Shown here piece after piece: positions 16,370-24,896 of a stretch of 64,000 bases of DNA. Position 1 is the stretch's first letter; every line of letters starts with the position of its first letter. This stretch comes from JAGOCV01 sp049445855 (GTDB lineage: Bacteria; Pseudomonadota; Gammaproteobacteria; Burkholderiales; Burkholderiaceae_C): NCBI RefSeq assembly GCF_049445855.1, contig NZ_JBMSDV010000002.1, forward strand, positions 248,001 to 312,000, in the 5' to 3' direction. The notes beneath the pieces are model-generated. The model worked only from the letters and a program-made list of their open reading frames with translations. It was not told the DNA's origin and ran no database searches. The position numbers and the translations under genes were made by a program.

Positions 16370-17068
16370 ATGAAGCGTCACCCCAGAGTCCTGATCGTCG
16401 AAGATGAATCCGCGATTGCAGAGCTGATCGCGGTCAACCTGCGCCACAACGGCTTCGACCCCATCTGGGCGGAAGACGGCGATTCGGCGCAGCGCGAGCT
16501 CGACGCCGTGCTGCCCGACGTCATCCTGCTCGACTGGATGCTGCCGGGCCAGAGCGGCCTGCAGTTGGCGCGCAAGTGGCGCGGCGACGCACGCACCAAG
16601 GTCATTCCCATCCTCATGCTCACTGCGCGCGGCGACGAGCCGGACAAGGTGGCGGGGCTGGACGCGGGCGCCGACGACTACATCACCAAGCCGTTTTCCA
16701 CGCAGGAGATGCTGGCCCGCATCCGTGCCGTGCTTCGCCGCCGTGCGCCCGAGCAGGTCGGCGACAGCGTGACCATCGGCGCGCTGGTGCTGGACGCGGC
16801 AACGCACCGCGTGTCGTGGGAAGGCCAGCCGCTCAAGGTCGGGCCGACCGAATTCAAGTTGCTCAACTATCTGATGAAGCACGCAGAGCGCGTGCACAGC
16901 CGCGCGCAGCTGCTCGACAAGGTGTGGGGCGACCATGTCTTCATCGAAGAGCGCACCGTGGACGTCCACGTCAAGCGGCTGCGTGAATCGCTGGGCGAAG
17001 CGGCCCGCATGGTGGAAACCGTGCGCGGCGCGGGTTACCGGCTGACCTCGCAAGTCTCCTCCCTTTAA
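16370..17068 (+). CDS. phoB: Phosphate regulon response regulator PhoB
   Basis: This 232-residue OmpR-family regulator has acidic residues E11/D12, a predicted phosphorylated Asp at D55 (ILLDWMLPG), and the conserved Thr and Lys in MLTARG and ITKPF. The C-terminal winged helix (GPTEFKLLNYLMKHAERVHS, then ERTVDVHVKRLR) binds Pho boxes. It should act on the Pho-box sites before phoX, ppk and pstS in this window. The gene abuts phoU and is followed 50 bases later by phoR. No Pho box lies directly ahead of it, so it is probably read from the pstS promoter. Confidence 0.96.
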   Translation: MKRHPRVLIVEDESAIAELIAVNLRHNGFDPIWAEDGDSAQRELDAVLPDVILLDWMLPGQSGLQLARKWRGDARTKVIPILMLTARGDEPDKVAGLDAGADDYITKPFSTQEMLARIRAVLRRRAPEQVGDSVTIGALVLDAATHRVSWEGQPLKVGPTEFKLLNYLMKHAERVHSRAQLLDKVWGDHVFIEERTVDVHVKRLRESLGEAARMVETVRGAGYRLTSQVSSL

Positions 17069-17118
17069 GGGCTTGTCAGCGCTCCGTGCCCCAGGCGTGC
17101 CGCGCCGATAATGGTTCC

Positions 17119-18474
17119 ATGCTTCTGCGCCTCGCCTCGTTCCTGATCGTCGTCATCGTCTCTGCCTTGCTGGCGTGGCTGCTGGGCGACTGGCGCTGGG
17201 AGATTGCTGCGGCCGTTGTTGCTGCCGTCATCTGGGTGGCGGTGGACGGCTGGCGCGCATCGCGCGTGCTCGAAGGCCTGCGCAGCGAGCCGCCGAGCTT
17301 CCCGGTGCGTGCGGGTTTCTGGGGCGATCTCTCGGAGCGTGTGCGCCGTCTCATGCGCACGCGCGAGCAACAGACGCAACTGGCGGAAACCCGCCTCCAG
17401 GAATTCCTGGCAGCCATCCAGGCCTCGCCCAGCGGCGTGGTTCTGCTCGACGAGCAAGGGCGCATCGAATGGTGCAACCAGACCGCAGCGCAACATTTCG
17501 GCGTCGATGCACAGCGCGACGTGATGCAGCACGTAGGCAATCTCGTGCGCGATCCGGTGTTCGCGGCCTACCTTGCGTCCTGGAACTACAGCCGTGAGGT
17601 CGTGTTGAACGGCCCGCCGGGCACCACGTCCGGTGGCGGCGCGCACCCGTTGCGGCTGTCGGTGCAGGTCCATCCGTATGCCGGCAACCGGCGTCTGCTG
17701 CTGTCGCGTGACATCACCGCGCTGGAGCAGGCCGACGCCATGCGCCGCGACTTCGTGGCCAACGTGTCGCATGAAATCCGCACGCCGCTCACGGTGCTGG
17801 CCGGCTTTGTCGAGACCATGCAGACGCTGCCGCTGTCCGAGGCCGAGCGCTCGCGTTATCTCGGGCTGATGGCGCAGCAGTCGCAACGCATGCAGACGCT
17901 GGTGAACGACCTGCTGACGCTCTCGCGCCTGGAAGGCAGCCCGCCACCGCCGACGGGGCAATGGATATCCGTGCGCTCACTCATGGCGCAATGCGAGGAA
18001 GAGGGCAAGGGTCTGTCGCAGGCACTCACGCCGCAGGGCCACCAGTTCGGCTTCTCCGGCGGCGAGGGTGTGGAAGTGGCTGGTGCCTTGCCCGAGCTGC
18101 AGAGCGCCATGTCCAACCTGCTGAGCAACGCCATCCGCTACACGCCGGGTGGTGGGCGTATCCAGGTCACGTGGCGCACTTTGCCCGATGGCCGTGCCGA
18201 ATACTGCGTGCAGGACTCGGGCCCGGGCATCGCGGCAGAGCATATCCCGCGCCTGACCGAACGCTTCTATCGCGTGGACCGCAGCCGTTCGCGCGAGACC
18301 GGTGGCACCGGGCTGGGCCTGGCCATCGTGAAGCACGTGGTGCAGCGCCATGGCGCAGAGCTGCGCATCGAGAGCACGTTGGGTACGGGGTCCAGTTTCT
18401 CGATCGTGTTCCCGGCGGCGCGCGTGCGCGCGGCGTTCAAGACGCCTGCGGTCTCTGCTTTGCCTGCGGGCTAA
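17119..18474 (+). CDS. phoR: Phosphate regulon sensor histidine kinase PhoR
   Basis: This 451-residue membrane kinase has two N-terminal hydrophobic segments (LASFLIVVIVSALLAWLL and IAAAVVAAVIWVAV), then a charged linker and a PAS domain (AIQASPSGVVLLDEQGRIEW). The dimerisation/phosphoacceptor motif is FVANVSHEIRTPL with H218. The ATPase domain has N-box LLSNAIRYTPGG and G-boxes DSGPGI and GGTGLGLAIVKHV. The short periplasmic loop agrees with PhoR, which senses phosphate through PstSCAB/PhoU and not directly. I chose the ATG giving MLLRLASF, which puts the first membrane segment at the N-terminus. Confidence 0.95.
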   Translation: MLLRLASFLIVVIVSALLAWLLGDWRWEIAAAVVAAVIWVAVDGWRASRVLEGLRSEPPSFPVRAGFWGDLSERVRRLMRTREQQTQLAETRLQEFLAAIQASPSGVVLLDEQGRIEWCNQTAAQHFGVDAQRDVMQHVGNLVRDPVFAAYLASWNYSREVVLNGPPGTTSGGGAHPLRLSVQVHPYAGNRRLLLSRDITALEQADAMRRDFVANVSHEIRTPLTVLAGFVETMQTLPLSEAERSRYLGLMAQQSQRMQTLVNDLLTLSRLEGSPPPPTGQWISVRSLMAQCEEEGKGLSQALTPQGHQFGFSGGEGVEVAGALPELQSAMSNLLSNAIRYTPGGGRIQVTWRTLPDGRAEYCVQDSGPGIAAEHIPRLTERFYRVDRSRSRETGGTGLGLAIVKHVVQRHGAELRIESTLGTGSSFSIVFPAARVRAAFKTPAVSALPAG

Positions 18475-18486
18475 ACTGACGGGGTC

Positions 18487-20805
18487 ATGGCACCCCCGCC
18501 CATCGATTTCGAACCCGTTGTTGCCGCCAACGATTCGGCTGTGCCTGAGGTCTGCGCCGTCGCCGTGCGCGCGCTGTGCGAGTTCACCGCCAAGGCGGGC
18601 GATCTGGACTTGCGGTTCACGCCGTCACCCACCGCTGAAGACGGAATCCTCGGCCACAAGCTTGTGGCGTCGCGGCGCAGCGGGGACTACCAGACGGAAC
18701 TGACGCTCACCGGGCAGTGGCGCAACCTGCGCATCCGCGGGCGGGCGGACGGGTATGACGCGACGGCGAACCGGCTGGAGGAAATCAAGACCTACACTGG
18801 CGATCTGGCTGCAATGAAGGCGAACCGCCGCGCGCTGCACTGGGCGCAGGCGAAGGTGTACGGCTGGTTGCTGTGCGAGAAGCTGGGGCTGGCCGAGCTG
18901 AACGTGGCCTTGGTGTACTTCGACATCGTCACGCAGGAAGAAACGGTGCTGGGCGAACTGCACACAGCCCCGGCCTTGCGCGCGTTTTTCGAACAGCAAT
19001 GCGAGCGCTTTCTCGGCTGGGCCTTGCAGGAATCCGCGCATCGACGCGAGCGGGATGCAATGCTGGCCAGCCTCGCGTTCCCGCATGCGACGTTCCGCCC
19101 CGGACAGCGCCAGCTCGCCGAAGCCGTGTACCGCACCGCAGCCGGTGGACGTCGCCTGCTGGCGCAGGCACCCACCGGTCTGGGCAAGACGGTGGGCACG
19201 CTGTTTCCCTTGCTCAAGGCGATGCCAGGGCAGCGGTTGGACAAGCTGTTTTTCCTTGCGGCCAAGACGCCGGGCCGTCGGCTGGCGCTGGATGCGCTGG
19301 GGCTGCTGACCGCACGCAAACCGCTGCGCGTGGTCGAACTCGTCGCACGCGACAAGGCGTGCGAACACCCGGAGAAGGCTTGCCACGGTGACTCGTGTCC
19401 GCTGGCGAAAGGCTTCTACGACCGCCTGCCCCAGGCACGCCAGCAGGTGGTGGAGCAACAGGCGACCGGCCGCGATGAATTGCGCGACGTGGCGCTCGAG
19501 AACGGCGTCTGCCCCTACTACCTGTCGCAGGAGATGGCGCGCTGGGCCGACGTGGTGGTGGGCGACTACAACTACTACTTCGATGCGAGCGCGATGCTGC
19601 ACGCGATGGCGCAGGAGGGCGAATGGCGCACGGCCATCCTGGTGGACGAGGCGCACAACCTCGTCGAACGCGCCCGCAGGATGTACTCGGCCGAGCTCGA
19701 TCGCGCATCGCTGTCGGCAGCGAAGAAGGCCGCGCCCGCGCCATTGAAGAAGGCGCTGGACAAGCTGGCTCGCGCGTGGGCCGAGGTCACGCGGGACCAG
19801 GTCGAGACGTATCGGGTCCACGACACGATTCCCCAGCGCTTGCGCAATGCCTTGCAGCAGGCGTGCGCGGATTTCGCGGAGCACGAAGGCGCGGCTGCGG
19901 AGCCGACGGATGTGGCGTTGCAGGAGTTCTTCTTCGACCTGCTCCACTTCTCGCGCATGGCCGACGAGTTCGGCGCGCATTCGCTGTTCGACGTGACGCT
20001 GGCGCAGGCCGGCAGCACGCCTTCTGCACGTGTGGACTCGACCCTTGCGATCCGCAATGTCGTGCCGGGCCCTTTTCTGGAGGACCGGTTCGCGCACACG
20101 CATTGCGCGGTTCTTTTTTCCGCCACGCTCAACCCGACGGACTACTACACCGACCTGCTGGGTCTGCCGGACAACACGGTGGCCATCGAGGTGGAGTCGC
20201 CGTTCCGGGCCGAGCAGTTGCGCGTGCAGGTGGCGCGGAACATCTCCACGCGCTATGGCGACCGCCAGCGCTCGCTGGCACCTGTCGCGGCGCTTATGGC
20301 GCGACAGTTCCGCGAGCGGCCAGGCAATTACCTCGCGTTCCTCAGCAGCTACGACTATCTGGAGCAGGTGGCTGACGCACTCGCCGCGCACGCGGGCGAC
20401 ATCGAGATCTGGCGGCAGTCGCGCAGCATGGGCGAGGCCGCGCGCGACGCGTTCCTCGCGCGCTTCGTCGACGGTGGGCAGGGCATCGGCTTCGCCGTGC
20501 TGGGCGGTCCGTTCGCCGAAGGCATCGACCTGCCCGGCGACCGGCTGGTGGGCGCGTTCATCGCCACACTGGGCCTGCCGCAGGTGAACCCGGTGAACGA
20601 GCAGATGAAGGCGCGCATGCAGACCGTGTTCGGCGCGGGCTACGACTACGCCTATCTCTACCCGGGCTTGCAGAAGGTGGTGCAGGCTGCCGGCCGTGTG
20701 ATCCGCACGCCGGATGACGTCGGCGTGATCCACCTGATGGACGACCGTTTCGGCCGGGCAGAGGTGCGTAACCTGCTGCCGGCGTGGTGGCGGGTCCTTA
20801 CTTGA
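18487..20805 (+). CDS. Fused Cas4-like nuclease / XPD-family (DEAD_2) helicase
   Basis: This 772-residue protein joins two DNA-acting domains. Residues 1-190 carry motifs of the Cas4/RecB nuclease fold: H57, D88 (RGRADGYD), E99-x-K101 (LEEIKTY) and QAKVY (Q121, Y125). From about residue 200 it is a superfamily 2 helicase of the XPD/DinG group: Walker A GLGKT (231-235), DEAH 387-390, a C-terminal SATLNPTDYY and QAAGRVIR for motif VI. Four cysteines (C292, C299, C304, C342) between motifs I and II fit the iron-sulfur cluster of XPD. It probably unwinds and trims DNA in repair. It starts 12 bases after phoR and overlaps the end of the convergent iron gene by 8 bases. Confidence 0.85.
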   Translation: MAPPPIDFEPVVAANDSAVPEVCAVAVRALCEFTAKAGDLDLRFTPSPTAEDGILGHKLVASRRSGDYQTELTLTGQWRNLRIRGRADGYDATANRLEEIKTYTGDLAAMKANRRALHWAQAKVYGWLLCEKLGLAELNVALVYFDIVTQEETVLGELHTAPALRAFFEQQCERFLGWALQESAHRRERDAMLASLAFPHATFRPGQRQLAEAVYRTAAGGRRLLAQAPTGLGKTVGTLFPLLKAMPGQRLDKLFFLAAKTPGRRLALDALGLLTARKPLRVVELVARDKACEHPEKACHGDSCPLAKGFYDRLPQARQQVVEQQATGRDELRDVALENGVCPYYLSQEMARWADVVVGDYNYYFDASAMLHAMAQEGEWRTAILVDEAHNLVERARRMYSAELDRASLSAAKKAAPAPLKKALDKLARAWAEVTRDQVETYRVHDTIPQRLRNALQQACADFAEHEGAAAEPTDVALQEFFFDLLHFSRMADEFGAHSLFDVTLAQAGSTPSARVDSTLAIRNVVPGPFLEDRFAHTHCAVLFSATLNPTDYYTDLLGLPDNTVAIEVESPFRAEQLRVQVARNISTRYGDRQRSLAPVAALMARQFRERPGNYLAFLSSYDYLEQVADALAAHAGDIEIWRQSRSMGEAARDAFLARFVDGGQGIGFAVLGGPFAEGIDLPGDRLVGAFIATLGLPQVNPVNEQMKARMQTVFGAGYDYAYLYPGLQKVVQAAGRVIRTPDDVGVIHLMDDRFGRAEVRNLLPAWWRVLT

Positions 20806-21850
20806 AGCCCACGCGGTCCAGCATCTGCTGCACCTTGGTCTGGTTGGCACCGACCTTGCCGATGGGAATGGTTTCGCTCTTGAACGAACCGCCGGTCATG
20901 ACCTCCAGCGCCGGGTTGGTCACCTTCACGCCCTTGGCCGTGGGCCATTCGTTGTTGCCGTTGGCGAAGTAGTTCTGCGCTTCGGGGCTGGCCAGGTACT
21001 CCAGGAACTTGATGCCGTTGTCGCGGTTCTTGGCGTTCTTCGCCAGTGCGCCGCCTGCGATGTTCACGTGCGTGCCCCACGTTTGCTGGTTGGGGAACAC
21101 CACGGCCACCTTCTCCATGATCGCCTTGTCCTCGGGCTTGCCGGAACGCATGATGCGCGCGAGGTAGTAGCTGTTGGTGACGGCAATGCCGCATTCACCG
21201 GCGGCCACGCCCTTGATCTGGTCCGTGTCGCCGCCCTTGGGGGCACGCGCCATGTTGTCCACCAGGCCCTTGAGCCAGGCTTCGGCCTTCTGCTCGCCCA
21301 TGTGCTCGGTCACCGCGCCGAACAGCGACAGGTTGTACGGATGCGAACCGGAACGGATGCACAGCTTGCCCTTGTTCTTCGGGTCGGCCAGCTCCTCGTA
21401 GGTGTCCACGTCTTCCTTTTTCACCGACGCCTTGTCGTACACGATGACGCGCGCACGGGTCGAATAGCCGAACCACAGCGAGCTGCCGTCGGCTGCGCGG
21501 CCATGCAACTGCGCAGGAATGGCGTCGTCCAGCGCCTTGGATTTGACGGGCTGGAACAGGCCATCCACTTCGCCCTTGTAAAGGCGCGCTGCATCGACGA
21601 GCAGAATCACGTCGGCGGGGGAGGCCGTGCCTTCGGCCTTCAGGCGGGCGAGGATGCCGGCGTCGTCGGAGTCCACGCGGTTGACCTTGATGCCCGTGGC
21701 CTTGGTGAAGTTGCTGTACAACGCTTCGTCCGTGCTGTAGTGGCGCGCGGAATACAGGTTCACCACCTGCTCCTGGGCCGACGTGGCGCCTGCGGCAAGC
21801 AGCAGGGCGCCGGCAATGTACGGGAATGTTGCGGGCATGAGAGCGGGCAT
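20798..21850 (-). CDS. fbpA: Periplasmic Fe(3+)-binding protein of an ABC transporter (FbpA/FutA type)
   Basis: This 350-residue protein has a signal peptide (MPALMPATFPYIAGALLLAA, cleavage near TSAQEQ) and begins NLYSARHYSTDEALYSNF, typical of ferric-ion-binding proteins. Tyr residues for iron appear in VTNSYYLARIMR, and GGDTDQIKGVAAGECG is a conserved family block. The start after AAGGAAGG gives a clean signal peptide; the frame extends 17 codons further. A Fur box lies about 60-75 bases upstream, so iron repression is likely. No permease or ATPase genes are adjacent, so partners must lie elsewhere. Confidence 0.88.
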   Translation of the reverse strand: MPALMPATFPYIAGALLLAAGATSAQEQVVNLYSARHYSTDEALYSNFTKATGIKVNRVDSDDAGILARLKAEGTASPADVILLVDAARLYKGEVDGLFQPVKSKALDDAIPAQLHGRAADGSSLWFGYSTRARVIVYDKASVKKEDVDTYEELADPKNKGKLCIRSGSHPYNLSLFGAVTEHMGEQKAEAWLKGLVDNMARAPKGGDTDQIKGVAAGECGIAVTNSYYLARIMRSGKPEDKAIMEKVAVVFPNQQTWGTHVNIAGGALAKNAKNRDNGIKFLEYLASPEAQNYFANGNNEWPTAKGVKVTNPALEVMTGGSFKSETIPIGKVGANQTKVQQMLDRVGFK

Positions 21851-21908
21851 TGAAAAGCCTTCCTTTTGTTGAATTGACTGTCGATCCGGATGCGCGCGCA
21901 ATACTAAA

Positions 21909-21927
21909 ACAAATGAAAATCATTCTC
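21909..21927. promoter_or_regulatory. Fur box between fbpA and the patatin gene
   Basis: ACAAATGAAAATCATTCTC matches the 19-bp Fur consensus GATAATGATAATCATTATC at 14 of 19 positions. A -10-like TAGTAT for fbpA lies beside it (minus strand, 21906-21901). The box also covers the probable ATG of the divergent patatin gene at 21913. Confidence 0.68.
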
Positions 21928-22851
21928 GATAAAAACCGCAGGATTTGTAGAGTTTTCGCCGGTGCGCTGCTGCTGGTCGCGGCGCTTTTACAGGGTTGCG
22001 CCAATGCGCCAGTGGCGTCCGGCCCGCCGACGGCGGTGCCGCCAACTCCCGTCGAAGCCGTGCGCAAGCCGGCGCGCATCGGGCTGGCGCTGGGCGGTGG
22101 CGCGGCGCGCGGCTTCGCGCACGTGGGCGTGATCCAGGCGCTGGAGGAAGCGGGCATCAGGCCGGACTTCGTCGTGGGCACGTCGGCGGGCAGTCTCGTG
22201 GCGGCGCTCTACGCAAGCGGGCGCAACGGCACGCAACTGCAACAGGTGGCCGAGGCGATGGAAGAGGCCGCCCTCACGGACTGGACGCTGCCGCTCTTCA
22301 GCCGCGGCATGTTCCGTGGCGAGGCGCTGGCGCGCTATGTGAACGCACAAGTAGGCAACCGGCTCATCGAAGACATGCCGCTGCAGCTCGGAATCGTCGC
22401 CACCGATCTGCAGAGCGGGCAGGGCATCCTGTTCCGGCGGGGCGACACGGGCACGGCGGTGCGTGCCTCGAGCGCCGTGCCGGCGGTGTTCCTGCCGGTG
22501 CGCATCAACGGCCGCGAGTATGTGGACGGCGGGCTGGTCGCCCCGGTGCCGGTACGGTACGCACGCCAGATGGGTGCGGACATCGTGATTGCGGTGGACA
22601 TCTCCGCGTCCCCTGAAGGCAATTCGGCGGCCGACACCATCCAGTTGCTGCTGCAGACTTTCGCCATCATGGGCCGCAGCATCAACGGCTACGAACTGCA
22701 GGACGCAGACGTGGTGATCCGCCCGTCGCTCACGGGCGTGGGCGGGGCGGACTTCCGCACTCGCGCCCGTGTGATCGAGGCCGGCCGGGTTGCCATGCGC
22801 CAGCAGGCGCCGCAGCTCAGGGCGCTGATCGAGGGCTGGGGCCGCAAGTAG
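21913..22851 (+). CDS. Patatin-like phospholipase, predicted lipoprotein
   Basis: This 312-residue protein carries the patatin Ser-Asp dyad: glycine-rich GGGAARGFAH (oxyanion hole), GTSAG with S91, and VDGGL with D205. Such enzymes hydrolyse acyl esters of phospholipids. The N-terminus has a basic start, a hydrophobic stretch and lipobox LLQGC (C29), so it is probably anchored in the envelope, possibly the outer membrane as in the RssA-like group. The only ATG that gives this signal lies inside the Fur box and has no ribosome-binding site, so translation may be leaderless; a TTG at 21850 is a weaker alternative. Substrate unknown. Confidence 0.82.
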   Translation: MKIILDKNRRICRVFAGALLLVAALLQGCANAPVASGPPTAVPPTPVEAVRKPARIGLALGGGAARGFAHVGVIQALEEAGIRPDFVVGTSAGSLVAALYASGRNGTQLQQVAEAMEEAALTDWTLPLFSRGMFRGEALARYVNAQVGNRLIEDMPLQLGIVATDLQSGQGILFRRGDTGTAVRASSAVPAVFLPVRINGREYVDGGLVAPVPVRYARQMGADIVIAVDISASPEGNSAADTIQLLLQTFAIMGRSINGYELQDADVVIRPSLTGVGGADFRTRARVIEAGRVAMRQQAPQLRALIEGWGRK

Positions 22852-22876
22852 CCGCAGCGCACGGACAGAAAAAAAA

Positions 22877-22898
22877 GGCCTCATCTTTCGATGAGGCC
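22877..22898 (-). terminator. Terminator of the phasin gene
   Basis: GGCCTCAT (22877-22884) and ATGAGGCC (22891-22898) form a perfect 8-bp stem with a 6-base loop. Eight A residues on the plus strand just before it give a U-tract on the minus-strand transcript. Confidence 0.82.
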
Positions 22899-22964
22899 CT
22901 TGAAGGGATCCCTGAACCCGAGAGGTTCCGAGGGGACCCGAGGAGACAACCGGTCAGGCTCTGC

Positions 22965-23513
22965 TCAGCGCTTCTTGGCGGCAGGTGCCTTGGCGGCGCT
23001 GACGGCGGTGGCCGCAGCGGCGTTGAAATTGGCTTCGGCCATGTCGGTGGCCTGCTTCACGGCCTTCTGCATGGAGTCCAGAGCGTTGTTGGCGGCGGTG
23101 ACGGCGCTCTTGAACACGGCGACGGCGGTTTCGGAGCCGGCCGGTGCGTTCTTGGCGGCGCTGTCGACCATGCCGACGAAAGCCTTCTGCGTTTCGGCGG
23201 CCTTGCCTTCGAAAGCCTTGCCGAATTCAGCGCCCGTGCTGGACGTGATGTCGTACAGGTGGCGGCTGTAGGCGGCGGTCTTCTCGGCCAGGGGCTGGAA
23301 GAGGGCGGCTTGCAGGGCCAGCAGTTCCTGTGCGTCCTTCACGCCCATGGCGGCTTGCGTGGTGCTGGCAGCGTCTGCCAGGGCAGCCTTGGAGGCGGTC
23401 ACGTTCAGTTCGATCAGCTTTTCCATGCCTTCGAAGGCCTTGCTGGTCAGGCCGAACAGCGTTTCGATATTGGCTTTGTTCGAGGCAACAACTTGTTCTG
23501 CAGTCAACGACAT
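22965..23513 (-). CDS. phaP: Phasin (polyhydroxyalkanoate granule protein)
   Basis: This 182-residue protein matches the phasin family (Phasin_2), amphipathic proteins coating intracellular polyhydroxyalkanoate granules. It starts MSLTAEQVVASNKANIETLFGLTSKAFEGMEKLIELN, the classic N-terminus, and ends in an Ala/Lys-rich tail APAAKKR. Most of the protein should be helical. AGGAG lies 6 bases ahead of the ATG. The promoter is bracketed by two identical 17-mers resembling operators of the repressor PhaR, which would allow expression only when polymer accumulates. No polymer synthase gene is in the window. Confidence 0.93.
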   Translation of the reverse strand: MSLTAEQVVASNKANIETLFGLTSKAFEGMEKLIELNVTASKAALADAASTTQAAMGVKDAQELLALQAALFQPLAEKTAAYSRHLYDITSSTGAEFGKAFEGKAAETQKAFVGMVDSAAKNAPAGSETAVAVFKSAVTAANNALDSMQKAVKQATDMAEANFNAAAATAVSAAKAPAAKKR

Positions 23514-23575
23514 CTCTAGCTCCTGGTGGTGGTGATGGTGGATCGGCGCTGAACCGACCCAAAGCCGTTCTCAGC

Positions 23576-23651
23576 TTTGTTGCGGTGCAGCATGAACTGG
23601 ATTTTAGGCACCGACACGCCGATTACAAGCCCTTTTTGTTGCGGTGCAGCA
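23576..23651 (-). promoter_or_regulatory. phaP promoter flanked by two identical 17-bp elements
   Basis: On the minus strand, -35 TTGTAA (23628-23623) and -10 TAAAAT (23606-23601) are separated by 16 bases. TTTGTTGCGGTGCAGCA (plus-strand sense) occurs at 23635-23651, just upstream of the -35, and again at 23576-23592, at or just after the start point. The layout resembles the two PhaR sites described for phaP1 of Ralstonia/Cupriavidus. Confidence 0.62.
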
Positions 23652-23720
23652 AATTAGAAGTGGAATTCTAGAAAACGGGCGACAGCGCCGTTTCGGGGTT
23701 GGCTGGCAGAATCTTCTGCA

Positions 23721-24158
23721 ATGAGCGAAGCCAGACCTGCCCCCGAGCCGCGCGAGGCCTACCGCGCCTTCCGTTCCATTTCCACCCGCTGGATGGACAA
23801 CGACGTCTACGGTCATGTCAACAACGTCGTCTACTACAGCTGGTTCGACACGGCGGTGAATGCCCATCTGATCGAACAGGGCGCGCTGGACATCCACCAT
23901 GGCGAAACCGTGGGCCTGGTCATCGAGACGCAGTGCAACTATTTCGAACCGATCGCTTTTCCGCAGGCTGTCGACGCGGGCATCCGCGTGGCGCACATGG
24001 GTAAATCCAGCGTGCGCTACGAAATCGGGCTGTTCATCGCCGGCAAGCCGCTCACGGCCGCGCGCGGGCATTTCATTCATGTGTATGTGGACCGGGCCAC
24101 GCGCAGGCCGGTCACCCTTCCCGAGAAACTCAAAGCCGTACTGGAGACCCTCAAGTGA
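23721..24158 (+). CDS. Acyl-CoA thioesterase, hot-dog fold (4HBT/YbgC type)
   Basis: This 145-residue protein has the 4HBT signature around WMDNDVYGHVNNVVYYSWFD, where the Asp acts in thioester hydrolysis. The core has a single hot-dog domain. Family members hydrolyse short acyl-CoA or acyl-ACP thioesters. The TGA overlaps the GTG start of the nitroreductase gene (GTGA), so the two are probably translated together. Substrate preference cannot be read from the sequence. Confidence 0.85.
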   Translation: MSEARPAPEPREAYRAFRSISTRWMDNDVYGHVNNVVYYSWFDTAVNAHLIEQGALDIHHGETVGLVIETQCNYFEPIAFPQAVDAGIRVAHMGKSSVRYEIGLFIAGKPLTAARGHFIHVYVDRATRRPVTLPEKLKAVLETLK

Positions 24159-24889
24159 CAAGTGAAGTGACAAGCCAGGTGAGTACCGTCGTGAAAGACC
24201 CTGCGAGCGTCGACGCCGCCATCGAAAGCCGCTTTTCGGCACGCGCGTTCCTGCCGGAACCCGTCGCGCGCGAGACGATCATGGACATCCTCCGCGTTGC
24301 GAGCAGGGCGCCGTCCGGCACCAATGCCCAGCCCTGGAAGGTTTATGTGTTGGCGGGTGCGAAGCGCGATGAATTGGTCGACAAGGTCTGTGCAGCGCAC
24401 GACGCGATCCGCGCCAATCCCGAACTCGCGAGCGAGTACAAGGAAGAGTACGACTACTACCCGGAAAAGTGGATCAGCCCCTACATCGACCGGCGCCGGG
24501 AAAACGGATGGAGTCTCTATGGTCTGCTGGGCATCACCCGCGCCGACAAGGACAAGATGCACGCGCAACACCAGCGCAACTTCCGCCTGTTCGATGCACC
24601 CGTTGGCCTGATGTTCACGCTGGATCGTGTGATGGGGCGCGGCAGCCTCATCGACTACGGCATGTTCATGCAGAACATCATGCTCGCCGCACGTGCGCGC
24701 GGTTTGCACACGTGCCCGCAGGCAGCATGGAACAACTACGGGAAGATCATCCTGCCGCTGGTAGGTGCGGGGGGCAATGAGATGCTCGTCTGTGGCATGG
24801 CCCTGGGCCACGCGGACGAGTCGGCGCTGGTCAACAGCTTCCACACACCGCGTGAGGACGTGGCGTCCTTCACGCAGTGGGTGTCATGA
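24155..24889 (+). CDS. Nitroreductase-family flavoenzyme
   Basis: This 244-residue protein belongs to the nitroreductase family: FMN-binding SRFSARAFLPEPV at the N-terminus, RAPSGTNAQPWKVYVL, and the C-terminal MLVCGMALGHADESA loop. Such homodimeric flavoproteins reduce nitro groups, quinones or enones with NAD(P)H. The start is the GTG overlapping the thioesterase stop; several in-frame GTGs shortly after are alternatives. The pairing with a thioesterase suggests a shared, undefined metabolic task. Confidence 0.85.
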   Translation: MTSEVTSQVSTVVKDPASVDAAIESRFSARAFLPEPVARETIMDILRVASRAPSGTNAQPWKVYVLAGAKRDELVDKVCAAHDAIRANPELASEYKEEYDYYPEKWISPYIDRRRENGWSLYGLLGITRADKDKMHAQHQRNFRLFDAPVGLMFTLDRVMGRGSLIDYGMFMQNIMLAARARGLHTCPQAAWNNYGKIILPLVGAGGNEMLVCGMALGHADESALVNSFHTPREDVASFTQWVS

Positions 24890-24896
24890 CGCAAGC

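Noticed and set aside
17073..17112. TTGTCA and GATAAT before phoR as a promoter
   Set aside because: The spacing is 28 bases, far from 16-18, and the ATG follows almost immediately. phoR is more simply read from the phoB transcript.
21850..21912. TTG start for the patatin gene
   Set aside because: It would place 21 non-hydrophobic residues before the lipoprotein signal, spoiling it. The ATG at 21913 gives a clean lipobox protein.
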